Below the pieces are notes generated by a model that was not told the origin of the DNA, searched no databases, and worked only from the letters and a program-made list of their open reading frames with translations. From positions 1,619,001-1,683,000 of the forward strand of contig OU612066.1 in the NCBI GenBank assembly GCA_914767715.1: a stretch of 64,000 nt of DNA. The letters run 5' to 3'. The stretch is from Membranipora membranacea (lineage: Eukaryota; Bryozoa; Gymnolaemata; Cheilostomatida; Membraniporidae). Positions within the stretch are counted from its first letter, which is position 1. Every line of letters begins with the position of its first letter. This document shows, in pieces, positions 46,801 through 60,800 of the stretch. Both the position numbers and the translations under genes were made by a program.

Positions 46801-48054
46801 ATCTCTACCAAAACAATCTGTAGAGTTTGACCACAGCTAGACTCTGCAGCGAGACTGTGTCCAAGTGATGACCACAGGGATGCATGCTTCTCTCATCAGT
46901 TAATTGCATATCTCATCAAGAAATTATGCAGCAGTTGTTGCCAGAAAAATGTTTGTGATACATCATGCACCACCCAAAGGTTAAAAGAATGATAGGTTTT
47001 TGATTTACGTAATCTCTTTTGTATCTTATATCTTATCATCTCTGCATCTTATTACTGCATTTTGACAAAAATATTTTGCTCATCTGAGAAGCGGCACGAT
47101 TCCGGATCACTAGGTGGATGTGTCTCGCTGTGGCATGGAACTCCCAAATCCTTCGGTGATTCAACTTATTTTTGGTTTCAGATCTCAGCAACGGAAAACA
47201 TATCGATAGCATCATAACATATCTTTTTAGGCAAATTGAACTTATTCTGAGTGTTGAACCATCAATCACTGAGACAGGTGATTTTAGTGTTAGAGTGCAT
47301 TAGTGTCAATAAGATTCAAAAACCATCTGAATGGTCTGTAGATTTCATACCCTGTCTCAAACACATATGTGTGTACCAGCACAAACCATAGTTGGCGCTG
47401 TTGTGTTTCTTTTTAGTCATGATTTTCCTTTTTTTTCTAATTTCGACAAAATTTGCACCAATAAACCACCATGATACTGTGAGTGTGCTGTTTGGTTAGT
47501 TCTACCAGCGGATTGTTTTGATCAAGAGTTGATATTTTTTCTCCCTATGAGCACAGCACCACTGTCTGGAGCTGGGTCCTCAGGATTAGATATTCGCTGG
47601 TGATAAGTTTCCCAGCTGATTGGTGATGTTAGGTTATTGGACCTGGACTCATGCTTCGAATGAAAATATTTAATCCTGAAAGTTGCTGAGCAGAACTCTG
47701 AGGGCTACATATGCTTCTTTGTTGACTGTCCTTTGTCTTTGGTGATAGGGCCAGGACCCCAAATGAAGCCCTATATCCCAAACCACTCATAGTTGTATAT
47801 AAAGAATATACTAAGACGTTACCCAGACATGAATGGTCCCGGAACTCTCCAGATTAGCATATCTCCACTCAGTGGCATAAGAAGGTGAAGCCCTAAATAC
47901 GAGTAATGTCCTTTGTCACTTTGCTGGGCAGTGTTTGTCTGTATAATATCCAGCTAACGATGACATTATGCAATACTAGGGCCTCACGGTACCAGTATCA
48001 TTGTGGTGGACTGAGATTCATAATTACATCTGCTCCGGCTAACTTCTAACTTTC

Positions 48055-48102
48055 ATACTATCACATAGTGATAAAGGATATATGCTTACTCTGTGATAGT
48101 AT
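48055..48102. repeat. Inverted repeat, 11-bp arms
   Basis: ATACTATCACA (48055-48065) is the reverse complement of 48092-48102, with a 26-base spacer. Confidence 0.5.
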
Positions 48103-51100
48103 ACTGGTTGTGTCAAAAGCCATGTGGTAAAGTCATTATGGGTACGCGCTACAAACAGTATATCAATACTCACAATTATTCATAAATCAAAAAGTTGCGT
48201 TTCTTAATTTATGGTTTTGATGGTGTATTGCACTAGAGAGACCAGTATATATAGACAGACCAGAGGAAGATTGATGGTGGTTAGATTGCGGTTAATAGGT
48301 GCAAAGAAGAGCAGTTGTCAGTGTCCTTTTTGAAGGAGAGTGGAGCTCCAGGATGAAAGCGCGGCAAGCCAAACTCATTATCTAATATTGCGTATCTCGC
48401 CCAGTGGTTTGCACCAGTTCAGCACCAGACCTTTAGCTCGAGAACAGCTGATCAATTATACCAGTGCAACAGTTACACAAATAATCCTCTCTATTGATCT
48501 GCTAGAAAAGGGAAAAGTAATAAGATAAGTTAATGACCACAATCAGTTTCTTTAATGGGTCAAAGATTGAGACCTCCCTGTGTTTTGCCGCCTTACCAGT
48601 GCTTGATGGCCATTAGGGATATTGGCAAACTGACCAACAGAAGACTTAATATTATGTAATAATGCCTTGAAACTTTTCTCAAGCAGCACCGCTGAAACAT
48701 TTCACTCTCTGTGTGTAGGCAGTGTAGAATCAGATATGTCTCCACAAAAACATCTTCGAAAACACAAACTGAGCCAAGATTTCTGTGCCAAACAAAGAAA
48801 CTCCACTCACCATATTTACTACATTCTTCCTGTAAACAAAACTGGCATGTCTTTGATTTTTTAGGTGTGAATGAAGTGCTTGAATTTTAAGTGGCCTCTC
48901 AATATTTTGTACAATAACAACTGATTAACCCATTTTTTGAAGGTGAGCCAAAGCCACTACTTCGAAGTAAAAGAATTGACCTGCGGGTCAGCCGAGAGGT
49001 CAGCCGGAGAGGTCAGGGATGTGTTTATGGGTATTTTATGATTTGCTGCAGGGGGCCTGACACCGTCAGACTGGACTTATGTGTCAGTGACCTGCAATTA
49101 CGACATCTGCAAAAACATGACATATGAGCACATAAAGCTAGGACAGGTGAAAAACTTATAGAAATCACCAAACTGATTTATGCATATTTTTATTGGGCAT
49201 AGTTTATTTTGGCACTAAACTGCATACTTCTTATGCAAGCATCTAGGGTTTTTTGGATCTTGTAACTAATGATTGCCAATTTGATGTGCAAACCATATCA
49301 GATCAGCAGTGGAAGATGCAAATATCACATAGCACATGTGCCATTATAAGAGAGTCTAGTGAGGTTGAAAAGTCTTTTATCCCAAACTAAATTCATAATC
49401 TTATACCTGCTCAATTCCCATCCAACAGATAAAGTTGAGGTACCAGTACCTATAACTGATACAAGCTGTGAGGAGGGTGGAGGACAACACCCGGCCGGCC
49501 GACCAACCGAGCGACATTGTGTCACTGACCCTTAGTGTCCTTCACATTGACCGCCTTTTATTGAAAAGAAGCTTATCCTAAACTAATCTGTGAAAGTATG
49601 CCTGGTGAACAAACAACTTCACCTGAATACACACACACTAATCCCCGCTCTGATATTCGCACCTACATAACACTCTCCCCTGACCAGACTGCAGTTACGT
49701 CACAATAGCTCATAGTTCCTCTTTATTTGTTGACTCTTACGTTCAAGCACTCTCCAAGTAAGATAAAGTGTAATATTGGGATTGATTAAAAATGGCGGAA
49801 TGTGCAACTGCTACCATCTAAATTGGTATTTCTTACAATTCTATGACAATTAAAAAAATTTCCCCGAGGCCCGAAATATGCAGATATAAGTGAGGAGAAG
49901 ACTCACAAGTGACCAGCAGCTGAAGGGTACGGTGGTAGAACTCGGTGGTGGAACTCGGTCATCACAATCACTATTGTTTGTTTTGGTGAGATGATGTGTG
50001 TCTGATTGATATCTAATTGGTTATAGAATAATTTAGGTTGCAAATGATCCCCAATTAGGATAATTAATAGAGGACACTCTGTACTTTATTCATCATATCT
50101 CGATTTATAATGAATAAAGTTCATATTGTTATAAACAGATACATAGATATGAAAGTAACCTTGCAAAGAAATTATTTTTTTTAATACTTTATTTGGCAGT
50201 CTAAATCATGACTCGCAGGGCTAGCTACTGATACAAAGGAGGTTTATAGTTACAGTGGTCAACAATTAAATGACATTAATGGTCGGGTAGTGGTGAATCT
50301 AAAGGATATTCTCAGCTATATGATACCATTGAATCATCTAATCAAGCTCATCAATAAGTCGTCAACTCTTCAATAACACTTCAAAAACATCAAGTCTATA
50401 GGTCAGCAGAAATATCTTAATCTGCATCACATTCTGAGTGGTTTTTTGCTCCAAGGTTATCTATATAAGCTATCTTATCTGTATTGATGTCACTACACAC
50501 GAGACGGCGCAGATGGACAGTGGAGGGATAACTGTCTTGCATCCTTGGTAGTCCTTGGGAGATATGGAAGTCCTGCTCATTATAATGTCTACCGCAAGCG
50601 AAAATAGCTTGTTAAAGTATCTACAATCTAATAGGGGTATAGCTTAGGGAAATGTCAAGAAATCGTAGAGGCATTAAATTCGTAATTTTGTTTTTCAAAA
50701 ACAGCTCACCCAGCCAGTGTCATCTGTGATCTGGTGGTCTGATTGATCTTAGTGCATTGACCACTAAACTTCCACAAATACCATTCTTAACTCTCGTCCA
50801 TTCGTAATCTCCACAGTTCTGAATAACAAGTCAATCTATAGATAGCTTTACATAACAGCTGTATATTCCAGCCTGTACACCATATAAGGCTGATTACAAG
50901 CAAGTCTCACTGAGCGATGACAAAAATATAATACTGTGTCCATTAAAATGACCATAATTTTAATGTCTCAAGATTAAAATGGAAAGACTGAGTGAGGGTG
51001 AGTACTTTGTGGTAATGAGAGCCATCTGTAGTAATAGGTAATGAGCAGCAATAACTGGGAGGATTTCGGGCCGACCCTTGTGAGAATCGGCCTGAAATCT

Positions 51101-51204
51101 GTATACAATAAAAAGGGAGATTATCTGATCACTCTGTCATTCCAAGCAAACAAGTAAACTGAATTATGCATGGCAGGGTATAGCTATATGCTAAGCAATG
51201 GGTT

Positions 51205-51215
51205 GGGGGGGGGGG
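51205..51215 (+). repeat. Poly(G) run, 11 G
   Basis: Eleven consecutive G bases in the gene-poor region. Confidence 0.85.
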
Positions 51216-51613
51216 CGATGTGGCAGCAAGATACTCCAGCTCTGGTTTATGTACTTTACTCTCAATACTAGATATTGATACTGTCTGAGGTCTGAGCCTT
51301 GTGGTTGTTTATGTTTCTGAAGTTTTTATGAATGGAGAGAGTTGACACTGTGGGGTGGGAACTTTAAGCATTGTATGATTACACTGCGGTCAGCATCAAG
51401 TGCTGACAGCACCTCACTGAGACCTCTAATCTGTCCGACAGCACATGATATCACACAGCGATGATATGTGTGTACTCATACATCTTATTGTCAGTTACCA
51501 CTTGAGAACCACAGGCATTTAGAAACAACATTCATTATGACACGGGTAGATTCAATTTTGAGTTGTCATAAAAAGCAGTTGATGTTCACACATGATATTG
51601 TTATGTACTTTTA

Positions 51614-51670
51614 ATCGTGGTGAGCCGGATTGAGGGATCGATGCGTGCACCAATAAGAGCTCACCACGAT
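51614..51670. repeat. Inverted repeat, 12-bp perfect arms
   Basis: ATCGTGGTGAGC (51614-51625) is the exact reverse complement of 51659-51670, with a 33-base spacer. Confidence 0.7.
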
Positions 51671-52071
51671 GTTACAGTTGACACAAAGTTCAAAATTGTG
51701 ATTGAAGTTCCTATTTCCCTCTGACACTCTGGCCCTTGTTATACAGAAACCCACAATCTCCAGCTCTGAGTGGGGTGCTCCATACAGTGTCTAACAGGAT
51801 CAGCACACTCAAGTCAGGGTGTCATATTGTACTAATTGCACATACTGCCAAAGGGGAATTATTCAAATTAATCTGAAAATATGATGAAGACCAGTTATGG
51901 TAGGATGACACCAGGACCGATGATCACTGGTATTAGAAGGTTAATTTCAGAGCTGAATGATCCCTTAGCTTTACGCTGAGAAGAGGTCAACATACTCTTA
52001 GTCGTCATGGACAATAAATTATCTGTCTTCTAAATTAGTTCAAGGAAGTTTTGGGAAACAAGTCAACAGTT

Positions 52072-52095
52072 GTAATGTAATGTAATGTAATGTAT
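52072..52095. repeat. Pentanucleotide (TAATG)n
   Basis: About four to five tandem TAATG units in the gene-poor region. Confidence 0.8.
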
Positions 52096-54467
52096 TTGGG
52101 TTTCAATTTTTTTTGAAAAATATGGCATCAAATTATTGAGAAAGACACTTGAACCTGCCAGCTGGTTTACAAATAAATGGGACTGTGACAAAGAATACCT
52201 GCATAGAGCATCTCCTTCAACAACATAATGACAATCATGCAAAATAGCTAACAAAACAAGTCAGATTTTGGCTTGATATGAATCACAGACCAATTTGACA
52301 ACTTTCTGGATGGTGCTATTTTTAGAAAGATGTCAAGTGTTTTCACATCCTAAAAAATTCGGAAGAAGCACATTGCGTCTTTGTGATGACAAACACAGAG
52401 AAAAGTAAACATAAGTGTATGTGCTACCACACTGACCACACAAGACGGACAGTATCAAGTAACCCAACGTCTGAATAATAATATACTCCCAGCCCATATC
52501 TGTTATGGGTCCATCATCAAAACTATTTCACACCATGCGATTCCAAGTATACATTACAGTCTGATATGGTTTATGGAATATCTGAATATAATATCAGGGA
52601 TTGATAGGGTAAGTAAGTGACAGACTGTGGTGGGCTCAGTCACCACAGACCTCAGTAACCACAGACTCATAGTTGTTATTGTGATGAGGTAAGTACAGTA
52701 GCTTCGCCTCCGGGTATCTCCTCTCTCCATTCAGCTCACAAATAATTCAACTGCGGTAAAATTCTAATATGAATAAAACCAATTAATGGTAATTGACTAT
52801 AAATCCTTGTTGCGCGCATCTTAGGGTAGGTCAGGTGAATTTTGTTTCTCAGAACGGAGCGATAGAATGCATGAACTTCAGGATTCCATGATCATTGCCA
52901 AGTGTGGATAGATAAGGTTTAGAATGATGGGAACTTTTGCGCTTATATAAGTTATGTAGGCGTATTTGATTTATTTTCTCCAAGCAGCGCACATGTAACA
53001 ACTCACGAGGTCTTGCTAGGGAAATTTGATAGTAAAGCCTCACAACATTATTATCAGCAGCTATCTGATAGATACCATCATCAAGGCCACAGTTATTTGT
53101 AGCTGTATGTGGTTTTGTACCATGTTGTAATGGGCAAAGCCTCAGGGACAAACAGACTTGCATTTTATTCGAATGCAACACTTATCAAAAATATGAACTT
53201 AACCGCCAGAAATGGAGCACTAGGAGTAGGAAGTGTAGACACATTTCAGTAAGCTATGACAAAGCACCAAGTGTCGAAACAAACAAGACAGATAAAACCG
53301 ACAGTAGCCAGGATTCTACCCAGCTCGGAGGACTATTCTCAGTGAATCAAAGCTTATGAGGTCTATTGAGGTATGAGCCAGTGGTCAGGCTCTTCAAGAG
53401 CACATCCATCTAGAGACCACCATACGGCGAATAACCACTATACTTAAACCTGCCACAATCATACCAATAAGTATGATGCAACTTCTCAAAATAAACCGGC
53501 CATCCACTGGTGCAATCACACAACAGCGTGTTAAATACTATTATAGATATTTTAATTTTTATTATTATAGTGATGATGAAAAATACCGTGTTTTGATTAT
53601 GGCAGGATATAAAACTAGAAGAAAAATTAACTCTTATAACATCTAAGTATAATAATTTATGTGTAATCTGAATTTAGATACAATGTGTGAAACATAAAAT
53701 GCAAAAATAGAAAAATATGGACTAAAATCACAATCGTGGATTATGGATGACTCTTGAAGACACAAAATGTATAGAAATCAAAATGCTTAGCAGGGTCAAC
53801 GTTTGACCCTCATATCGATATATATTCATCGCTTCCATAAATGGAGGCTATATAGCCAAGTAAAGCATCTCCACGCTTGTGATGAAAACAATCACAAATA
53901 AACCTTCACCAAATTCTCTACAAATAAGTTCCATAATGTGGGAAGATAAATAGCTGAACAACAACAGTTAGTCCGATCTAGCTAGCTTTGTATGTAATGT
54001 TGGATGAGTCTCACACCGCACTGCACGGTAAGCCTGAACTGATGATGAATAGAGATATCACTTATTTTGGCTAGGAACTGTGTTTTGATATCGCCTCTAT
54101 TGACTAATCTCTGTTACAAAACATCTTGGCTATTTTGCCGCCAAATTTTGCTCAATGACCATGCAGTTGATAGACTTTGACATTTATCCCTTGTCATATT
54201 GTTATGATGAGACCATTGACCTATCCCCAATGTGAATAAGTCTGATGATAGAATGTAATTTCCTCGTAATCAGCCTGATAGATTCACTTCTTATCACAGC
54301 TCAATACTGCTTATCACTTTAATATCCCACTTGTTACGTCCTAATTCAAACAAAGCGCATCAAACTTTCCGGAAAACCCCCTCAGAAAACTGGCCGGCTG
54401 CCTGAAGGGATGGGTGACAGCTGCTGTCGGGTGAAAAGTCAGAAGACCACCATCTCTAACTATCACT

Positions 54468-54506
54468 CACCACACACAGTCACCGCACACAGTCACCGCA
54501 CACAGT
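54468..54506. repeat. 13-bp tandem repeat, 3 copies
   Basis: Three consecutive units of CACCGCACACAGT; the first has CACCACACACAGT. It is about 300 bp beyond the stop codon of the PDZ-protein gene. Confidence 0.8.
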
Positions 54507-54802
54507 TGGTTCTATAGATAGATCCGGTGCAATGTAACCAGCATATACTGGTGCTCATGAATTGTTTGATTCTATGTAAGAAGATATAAATATCACTTGC
54601 ATGTGTTAACACTACCAGCATGATATCGCAGCGTTTACCGTGAAAAAGAGGTTATGTTTTGTAACATTGGTTGTTTACCTCAGTTTCGCAGACAACCAAG
54701 TTATTTTTGAGCCTAAAAGAATAACCTTGTATTCAATGTCTCAAGACTGCTGTCAGAAGTCAGTCAAATGAATCTGTCTATCGGGCCAATATTCAGGTCA
54801 CG

Positions 54803-57800
54803 TCATGACACAACATACTCCTTGTATCCAAAAGTAGATTTTAGCGCCCTTTTGAGCAGTTCAATAAAGTCGATGGGTTGTACAACAAATGTCACATCTT
54901 TGCCTACAGCATTGAGTCTGGCAGTGGCCTGAAAAATACAAGGAGAACAAGATTTTTAGTGAGCTATATCAGAAATGAATGAAATCTGAGAAAATACTTC
55001 AATTCTCAAAGTTGTGGCCCCATGTGCTGAGAGGGCACAACTCAAAGTAAATTAATACATCACAATTAGAAATCCAAAGAGTAGATACAGACAGCGATGG
55101 TCATAATTTTATACATTTTTATACAGCTACCTGAGGTCAAGATTTCCAATAGGGACAATATGCATTACTATGTTAACAAATGAAAAAAAAGAAACAAAAA
55201 GAAAAACAAGAAAACCTTGCGTTTTCGGTTTTGACATGCTATGTGCATAGTACTCATATTTGAGATGAGATATGTGCGGCCATGTCAGAGCAAGAAGACT
55301 ATAATATGATCAGAGATGGACTTGCTGTATAAATACAGTCATTACTCTGAAACCTCTGGATACTGAGCTGAGCTTTGACAGTACATGACACTATACTTCA
55401 TCACTTGATTAGCCTGAAGTCTTTCCAAGTAAAATCACATTTTATATATCAGCTTAGAAGTGGAGTTTATTGCTCAGTTTTATTAGGTCAATCCAAATAA
55501 TCTGAATTATTTATAATATTTTAGCATACCTCGGACTCTGATGTAGTGAGATTGAGAGGACGATGATTGACTTCAGTGATACACCAGTGACACTGACCGG
55601 AGCCGAACGCTTTATTAGGATTAACTCTAAGTCCTTGTCTAGACACCAGACCCCCTTTAGTCACAGATACAACCTACAAAAAATCACAAGTAAGTCAGTT
55701 CTATACTCGGCGCTATGGATTGTAAACCAGGCTTTCGGATTGCATCGGTATATAAAATGTGATGCCCCCAGCAAAGTGATATTATTATAAAGAAGAATAA
55801 ATGGTTTGAGAGAATTCTAAAATCTAACTGCCAAAATCACTATCTGATTACTCCTAGCTGAGTGAGCAAGACCTTCTGGGGGTCTCATTCCTAAATCACT
55901 CACTCGTTGATGGAACGATAAACATATTGTGTGAACGATTTGGGAATGAATTTATCTAATTGAAAGAGTAAATGAGTGAGGACTTTGTGCAAGGTGATAG
56001 CAATAGCATAGTTAAAAAGACATCGCTCATTCTTATTACTCCCTGTATATTTGTGCTATAAGATAAGATAAGACTTTATTGAGACTCTAGCAGAAACCAT
56101 GGGGTTTTACCTCAGCTGAGCCGGGTTTAAGAATCACTCCGATATCCTCATAGTCTAGATTTCTGTGTACAAAGTAAGCTTTCCCGAATGGTAATCTCCT
56201 CACTACAAACTCAAACTTGGTCTCACTATCCGAACGTTTGATCAGCTTCATTAGTTTAGTTACTGATGTGTACGGCTCGTTATTCACTGCTAGGATTCGG
56301 TCTCCTAGGTGGAATATGTTAGATAGTAGAGGCCTCTCCTTCTGATTCCAGCCTGCCACGCTGTAATATAAATATTTTGTCAAATATTTTCTAAGATTGT
56401 ACTCCTAGCTTATGGGAGGGGGAAAATTCAAGAGGTGTTGGTACCCATCCATATCTCACCACACATTGAATCATCTGAACACAGTAACAATCAAATGCTA
56501 AAACGAAAGAGTCAAAAGAGATAAAAGACGTTAACTACATTTAACTAAGGCTGAACTGAGTATTTTGTGGTTTGATTTTAGCGGCCTTGATGTTAAACTG
56601 TAGATACAATTTGAATTTTGGGAAGCTGTTTTGATGGATAAGAGCATTAAGTTTGGAAATTAATTGGAGATGGGTAAACTGTTTACTATAGAATATTGAT
56701 TATGTTAAAACAACTCCAAATTTGTTACATGATTCATAATATGATACGATAATATGATACATAATAACAGCTGAGTTTGGCCAATGAGTCAGAGTCTCTA
56801 ACTCATTGGTTTGGCTTAATACAAGCAAGAGCCCAAACATAACTTATAAAAAATATAATTCCAAACCTAATTACATGATATCGTTTTAGCATATTTATAT
56901 ACTGCTTAATATCTTTTTCTTGCCCTTGCTGCAGGGCAAAAATAAACTCCTTCTTTTAAAAATTTAGTTCAATCTGTGCTATGTACTCACCATATACTGC
57001 CCATTATATCAACAAATAGAGCATATTTGACATCTTTCCTCCAGACTGTCACATTGACACCATAACTATGAGCTATCTCCTCCTGAAGCATCTCAGTCTA
57101 TAACACAAAAATACTCCAAATATAGATTATATAAAACTCATCCACTTCTAATGTTCTAACTAAACACACTGACAGAGGTTGCAACCTCAGCGGATCCTCA
57201 ATTATTTATACATATATTTTTTTATTTACCCTATAGGAGTTTAATTTAGCTAGAGTTTCGCTATCTGGACCTGGTACTAAATTTCACTAGTACTAAATTT
57301 CGCTAGTAGGCTTACTAGTGAAAATTAAAAAAAAATGTCCAAGCGTGGATTCGAACCCAGGGCATCAATCTCCATCCGATTGCAAGGCTGACACTTACAC
57401 CACTACACCACACTAGCTTGCATGCTTAACTGAGGTGTATTCCTGTATAATTGTACATTGTTTATGAAACTATGGTAAGATACACTAAATTTCGCAACCT
57501 AGGCAACAACGGAAAAGCGAATCCTAAATGCCGCGAAAACTAAACTCCTATAGGGTATATATCTGATCAATGCCTGTCGATAATGAATGCCACTATCAGC
57601 ATCTCAGGGAGTGTTTGAGAACTTAATCTAGGGGAATATTACTATGACATAGAACGACAATGGAATAGAAAAGAAACAAAAAGCATATAATATGCGGTCT
57701 AGAATGTCCTACTTTAGTACACAAATTAAGTACAAGGCATCATGATCCCTCCCGCGTCTAGTCGAGGCTTTGCTCATTTTTGTTGGACGGCACATATATA

Positions 57801-60800
57801 TTATGAATTCATACATTAAGAGTTTTACCTGAGCTTGTTTGAGGGGCAGATTCTTTTTATCCCGAGTTGGTGCTTTGAATATCTTGCCTTCCCTCATCAG
57901 CGTACCTCCATCTAGCGGTCTTCGATGTCGTCTCTCTCTATAAGCAGCTTCTCTAGGTGCAGGCTCTGCGACATCCTTACTAACAGCTGCAGAGTCGCTA
58001 GCCTCTCTGTTAGGAGCTCGCCTGGTAGAGCCCTCCCTAGAGGGTGTACCTTTAGATGAATCTTTGGATGGTGTACCTTTAGATGAATCCTTACCAGCAG
58101 TTTCTCGTGGTTTGACAACAGGGGGAGGGTTGTTCACAGGTTTGATAGCTAGAGAATTAGGTGGTGCTGATTTCCGCCGAGCAGCTTTTTCTGCACTTGT
58201 TTGTCTGTTTGGTCTCCGTCGAGCTACAGTAATAATCAAGGTCATAATAGCATTATGTGCAGAAAGACATACACTTCAAATCATGACCTGCACTTAATCA
58301 ATAAATAGCCGACAGTGAGGCGTGACTTAATAGGACTAGCTGGATGGAAATATATGACAAAACTGAAATTTATCTCACACAGAATCTACCAGCGTGATCA
58401 GACCAACCTTTTGAGAGTAAAGAAATTTGTTGGTAAGCATAACTTGCGATCAATATAATTATCTAGTGGAAGTAGCAAAACTTAATTTAAAATGTTTTGG
58501 TCAAACATAAAGCAAACAATTTCGAGTTACCCTCTCTCTGAACTAGGGTTCAATGATGAGGCAACTCCCTGTTACAGTGCATTCACAGTATTTACTTCAT
58601 GAGTATAAAAAACAGCACTTACTTATAGTGGGGGCCTGATTATCATCAGATGAGCTGCTTTGTGAGTTAAGAAGAGCCCTGTTAGCTTTTTGCACCCTGA
58701 GTTTGACCAGATAGTCATATTCAGCCTGCGCTGGTCGGCTGCTGTTCTTAATCTTCAGTTCCTCAGTGGAGATGGAAAGCCGAGGTGACGCCCTGGCTGT
58801 TAATGGGTAAGAAAATATCAAATTAAACAATGCATATTTATCGATATATACTGATATTTTCAAACAAGGGTGAAACAAGAAATTCCAAATATAAACCATG
58901 AAATAACCCAATTGCAGATCAGAACTAGCACCTGTTCTAAAGATCACGAGTCTTTTTTTTTACATAGACATGCAAATTAAATCAGTAACTCACGTTTAGA
59001 TAGAGATGATTTGTCTTCACCATTAGCCATTCTCTCTTTGGACGGCAAGACACTGAAAGACTTCCTGTATGACAGTTTGGAATTCCTCTCGCTGAAATAT
59101 AAGATGAGTCAACTGAGTCAACTAGTTTGAATGTTTAGACTGTATATGTATGGCTGTAACAATCTCACAGCACAACATGTACAAGGAAGTGATAAAATCA
59201 CTGCTGGGATTTTATCAGATTATCTGCATAAAGAAACTGCATGAGTCACAAAAGTACAGCCAATAATGTTCTTACAAAAATAAGTGCATAAAGATGCAAT
59301 TATATTCTGATCTACGAGAGACAGTAGCCAAATATAAGTTCTCACATCGAACTTCCCTCTCTGGTATGGTGTATATACTGACCTTGTTGTTGAGCCACCA
59401 AGAGAAGAGTTAAGCACCACCTCCTCCTTATACTGGCCGTGTAGACTTTTACGCGTGCTAGGAGTGCGCTGAGGCATTTTGGGAAATGTATCTTCGAGTC
59501 TGATGTGTACATCTTCATCAGGAGAGTTATAATTACCTGATGATAGTGGTGTGTGACCCGTAGAGTTAGGCTGGTAATGTAATAGTCTGGCATATGGTGG
59601 AGGGGTTCCTGTAATCGAGCCATAAAAAATATACCTTTTATAGAACAAAACTGTAAGCGTCATAAATACAGAGCCAGCTACGGAATCGACAAGACAGATT
59701 CAAATGAAGGTTTTTTGAAGGTCTTTGCACTAAATAGTCAACAAAACAGTAGATTGACTAACGTACCTGGAGGTGTATGTGGAGATAACTTCCTCTTTTT
59801 CTCAGCTGTGGAGGACATTGTGGAGGAAGGAGGCACTGATGTTTTAAAGGAGGCAGATCTGCTAGAACTACTGGGCGCAAGTGGCTTACTTCTAGCTGGT
59901 ATATCAGCATCTTTAGGGACATCTGCACTCAGACTTATAACGGGCATCGATATTCGTTTATTGAAAAACTTAGTCCTGTCTGAGCGTCTGGCAAATGCGG
60001 CGTGGGTGTCGTATTCTAGTTGGTTATGAGTTATTTGCTGCTCTACCGAAGGCTTGAGATTTAATATGGGAGGCAGGTCATCTTTTAAATGCGTAGGAGA
60101 GGTTTTATCTGCAGGAGGCCTAATAAATGCTGCATGTGAGTCATATTCCTGTTCAGTGGGAGCTGTTTCGGCAACTGAAGGTCTCATGAAGGCCATATGG
60201 CTATCACACAAGGGCTCCTCTATAGTTCGTACAGGTTTAGATGTCACCACTGATATGACATTATCAGGTTCTTTAGTTTTATTATTGTTATCACCTATAT
60301 CTATTACTTCCTCCTCTTCACTATCTCCCTCAGCGATAAGATCCATGTTGTTAGATTTGCGGGAGTCGGTCAGAAGACGAGGGGGCGTGTAAGGGGGCGG
60401 GGCTTCATCATCAGGTAGGTTTGGGTTTGCGAGTGAGCTACTCACTGCATCTAAACGTATCCTCAAATCTTCATCCATGCTGTGAAATATAACAGTATAG
60501 CCCAGCTTATTTAATCCATAAAGTCCACAAAGATATGATATGAAATCCTCGCTTATATACATATGAATATGTGTGAGAGTAGTATGTAGTCCAAGAATGT
60601 CAATTGCATAGATTATCCTGCATGTATAGAATGTGGTATAAATGGCTGCGTTTGGAGATAATTGATTGATATTTAGCATGATAGATATGATACTGCAGCT
60701 GTTACATAGGGAACAAGATGAACGCAGCTTTGTTTTGATACGCGAGTTGTCCTTCCTTATTACTCCAAACTGATAGTTGCTGAGACTAACCTTGCTGGGG

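Larger units (their letters stand above)
36140..54802. other. Gene-poor 18.7-kb region upstream of MYC
   Basis: I found no exon chain with family similarity on either strand. The open frames present are short and lack matching splice phases or recognisable motifs. It holds the 16-bp minisatellite at 42038-42178, poly(G) runs, a TAATG pentamer array, a 13-bp repeat and two short inverted repeats. It ends at the stop codon of the PDZ-protein gene, so its last part must include that gene's 3' UTR. Confidence 0.5.
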
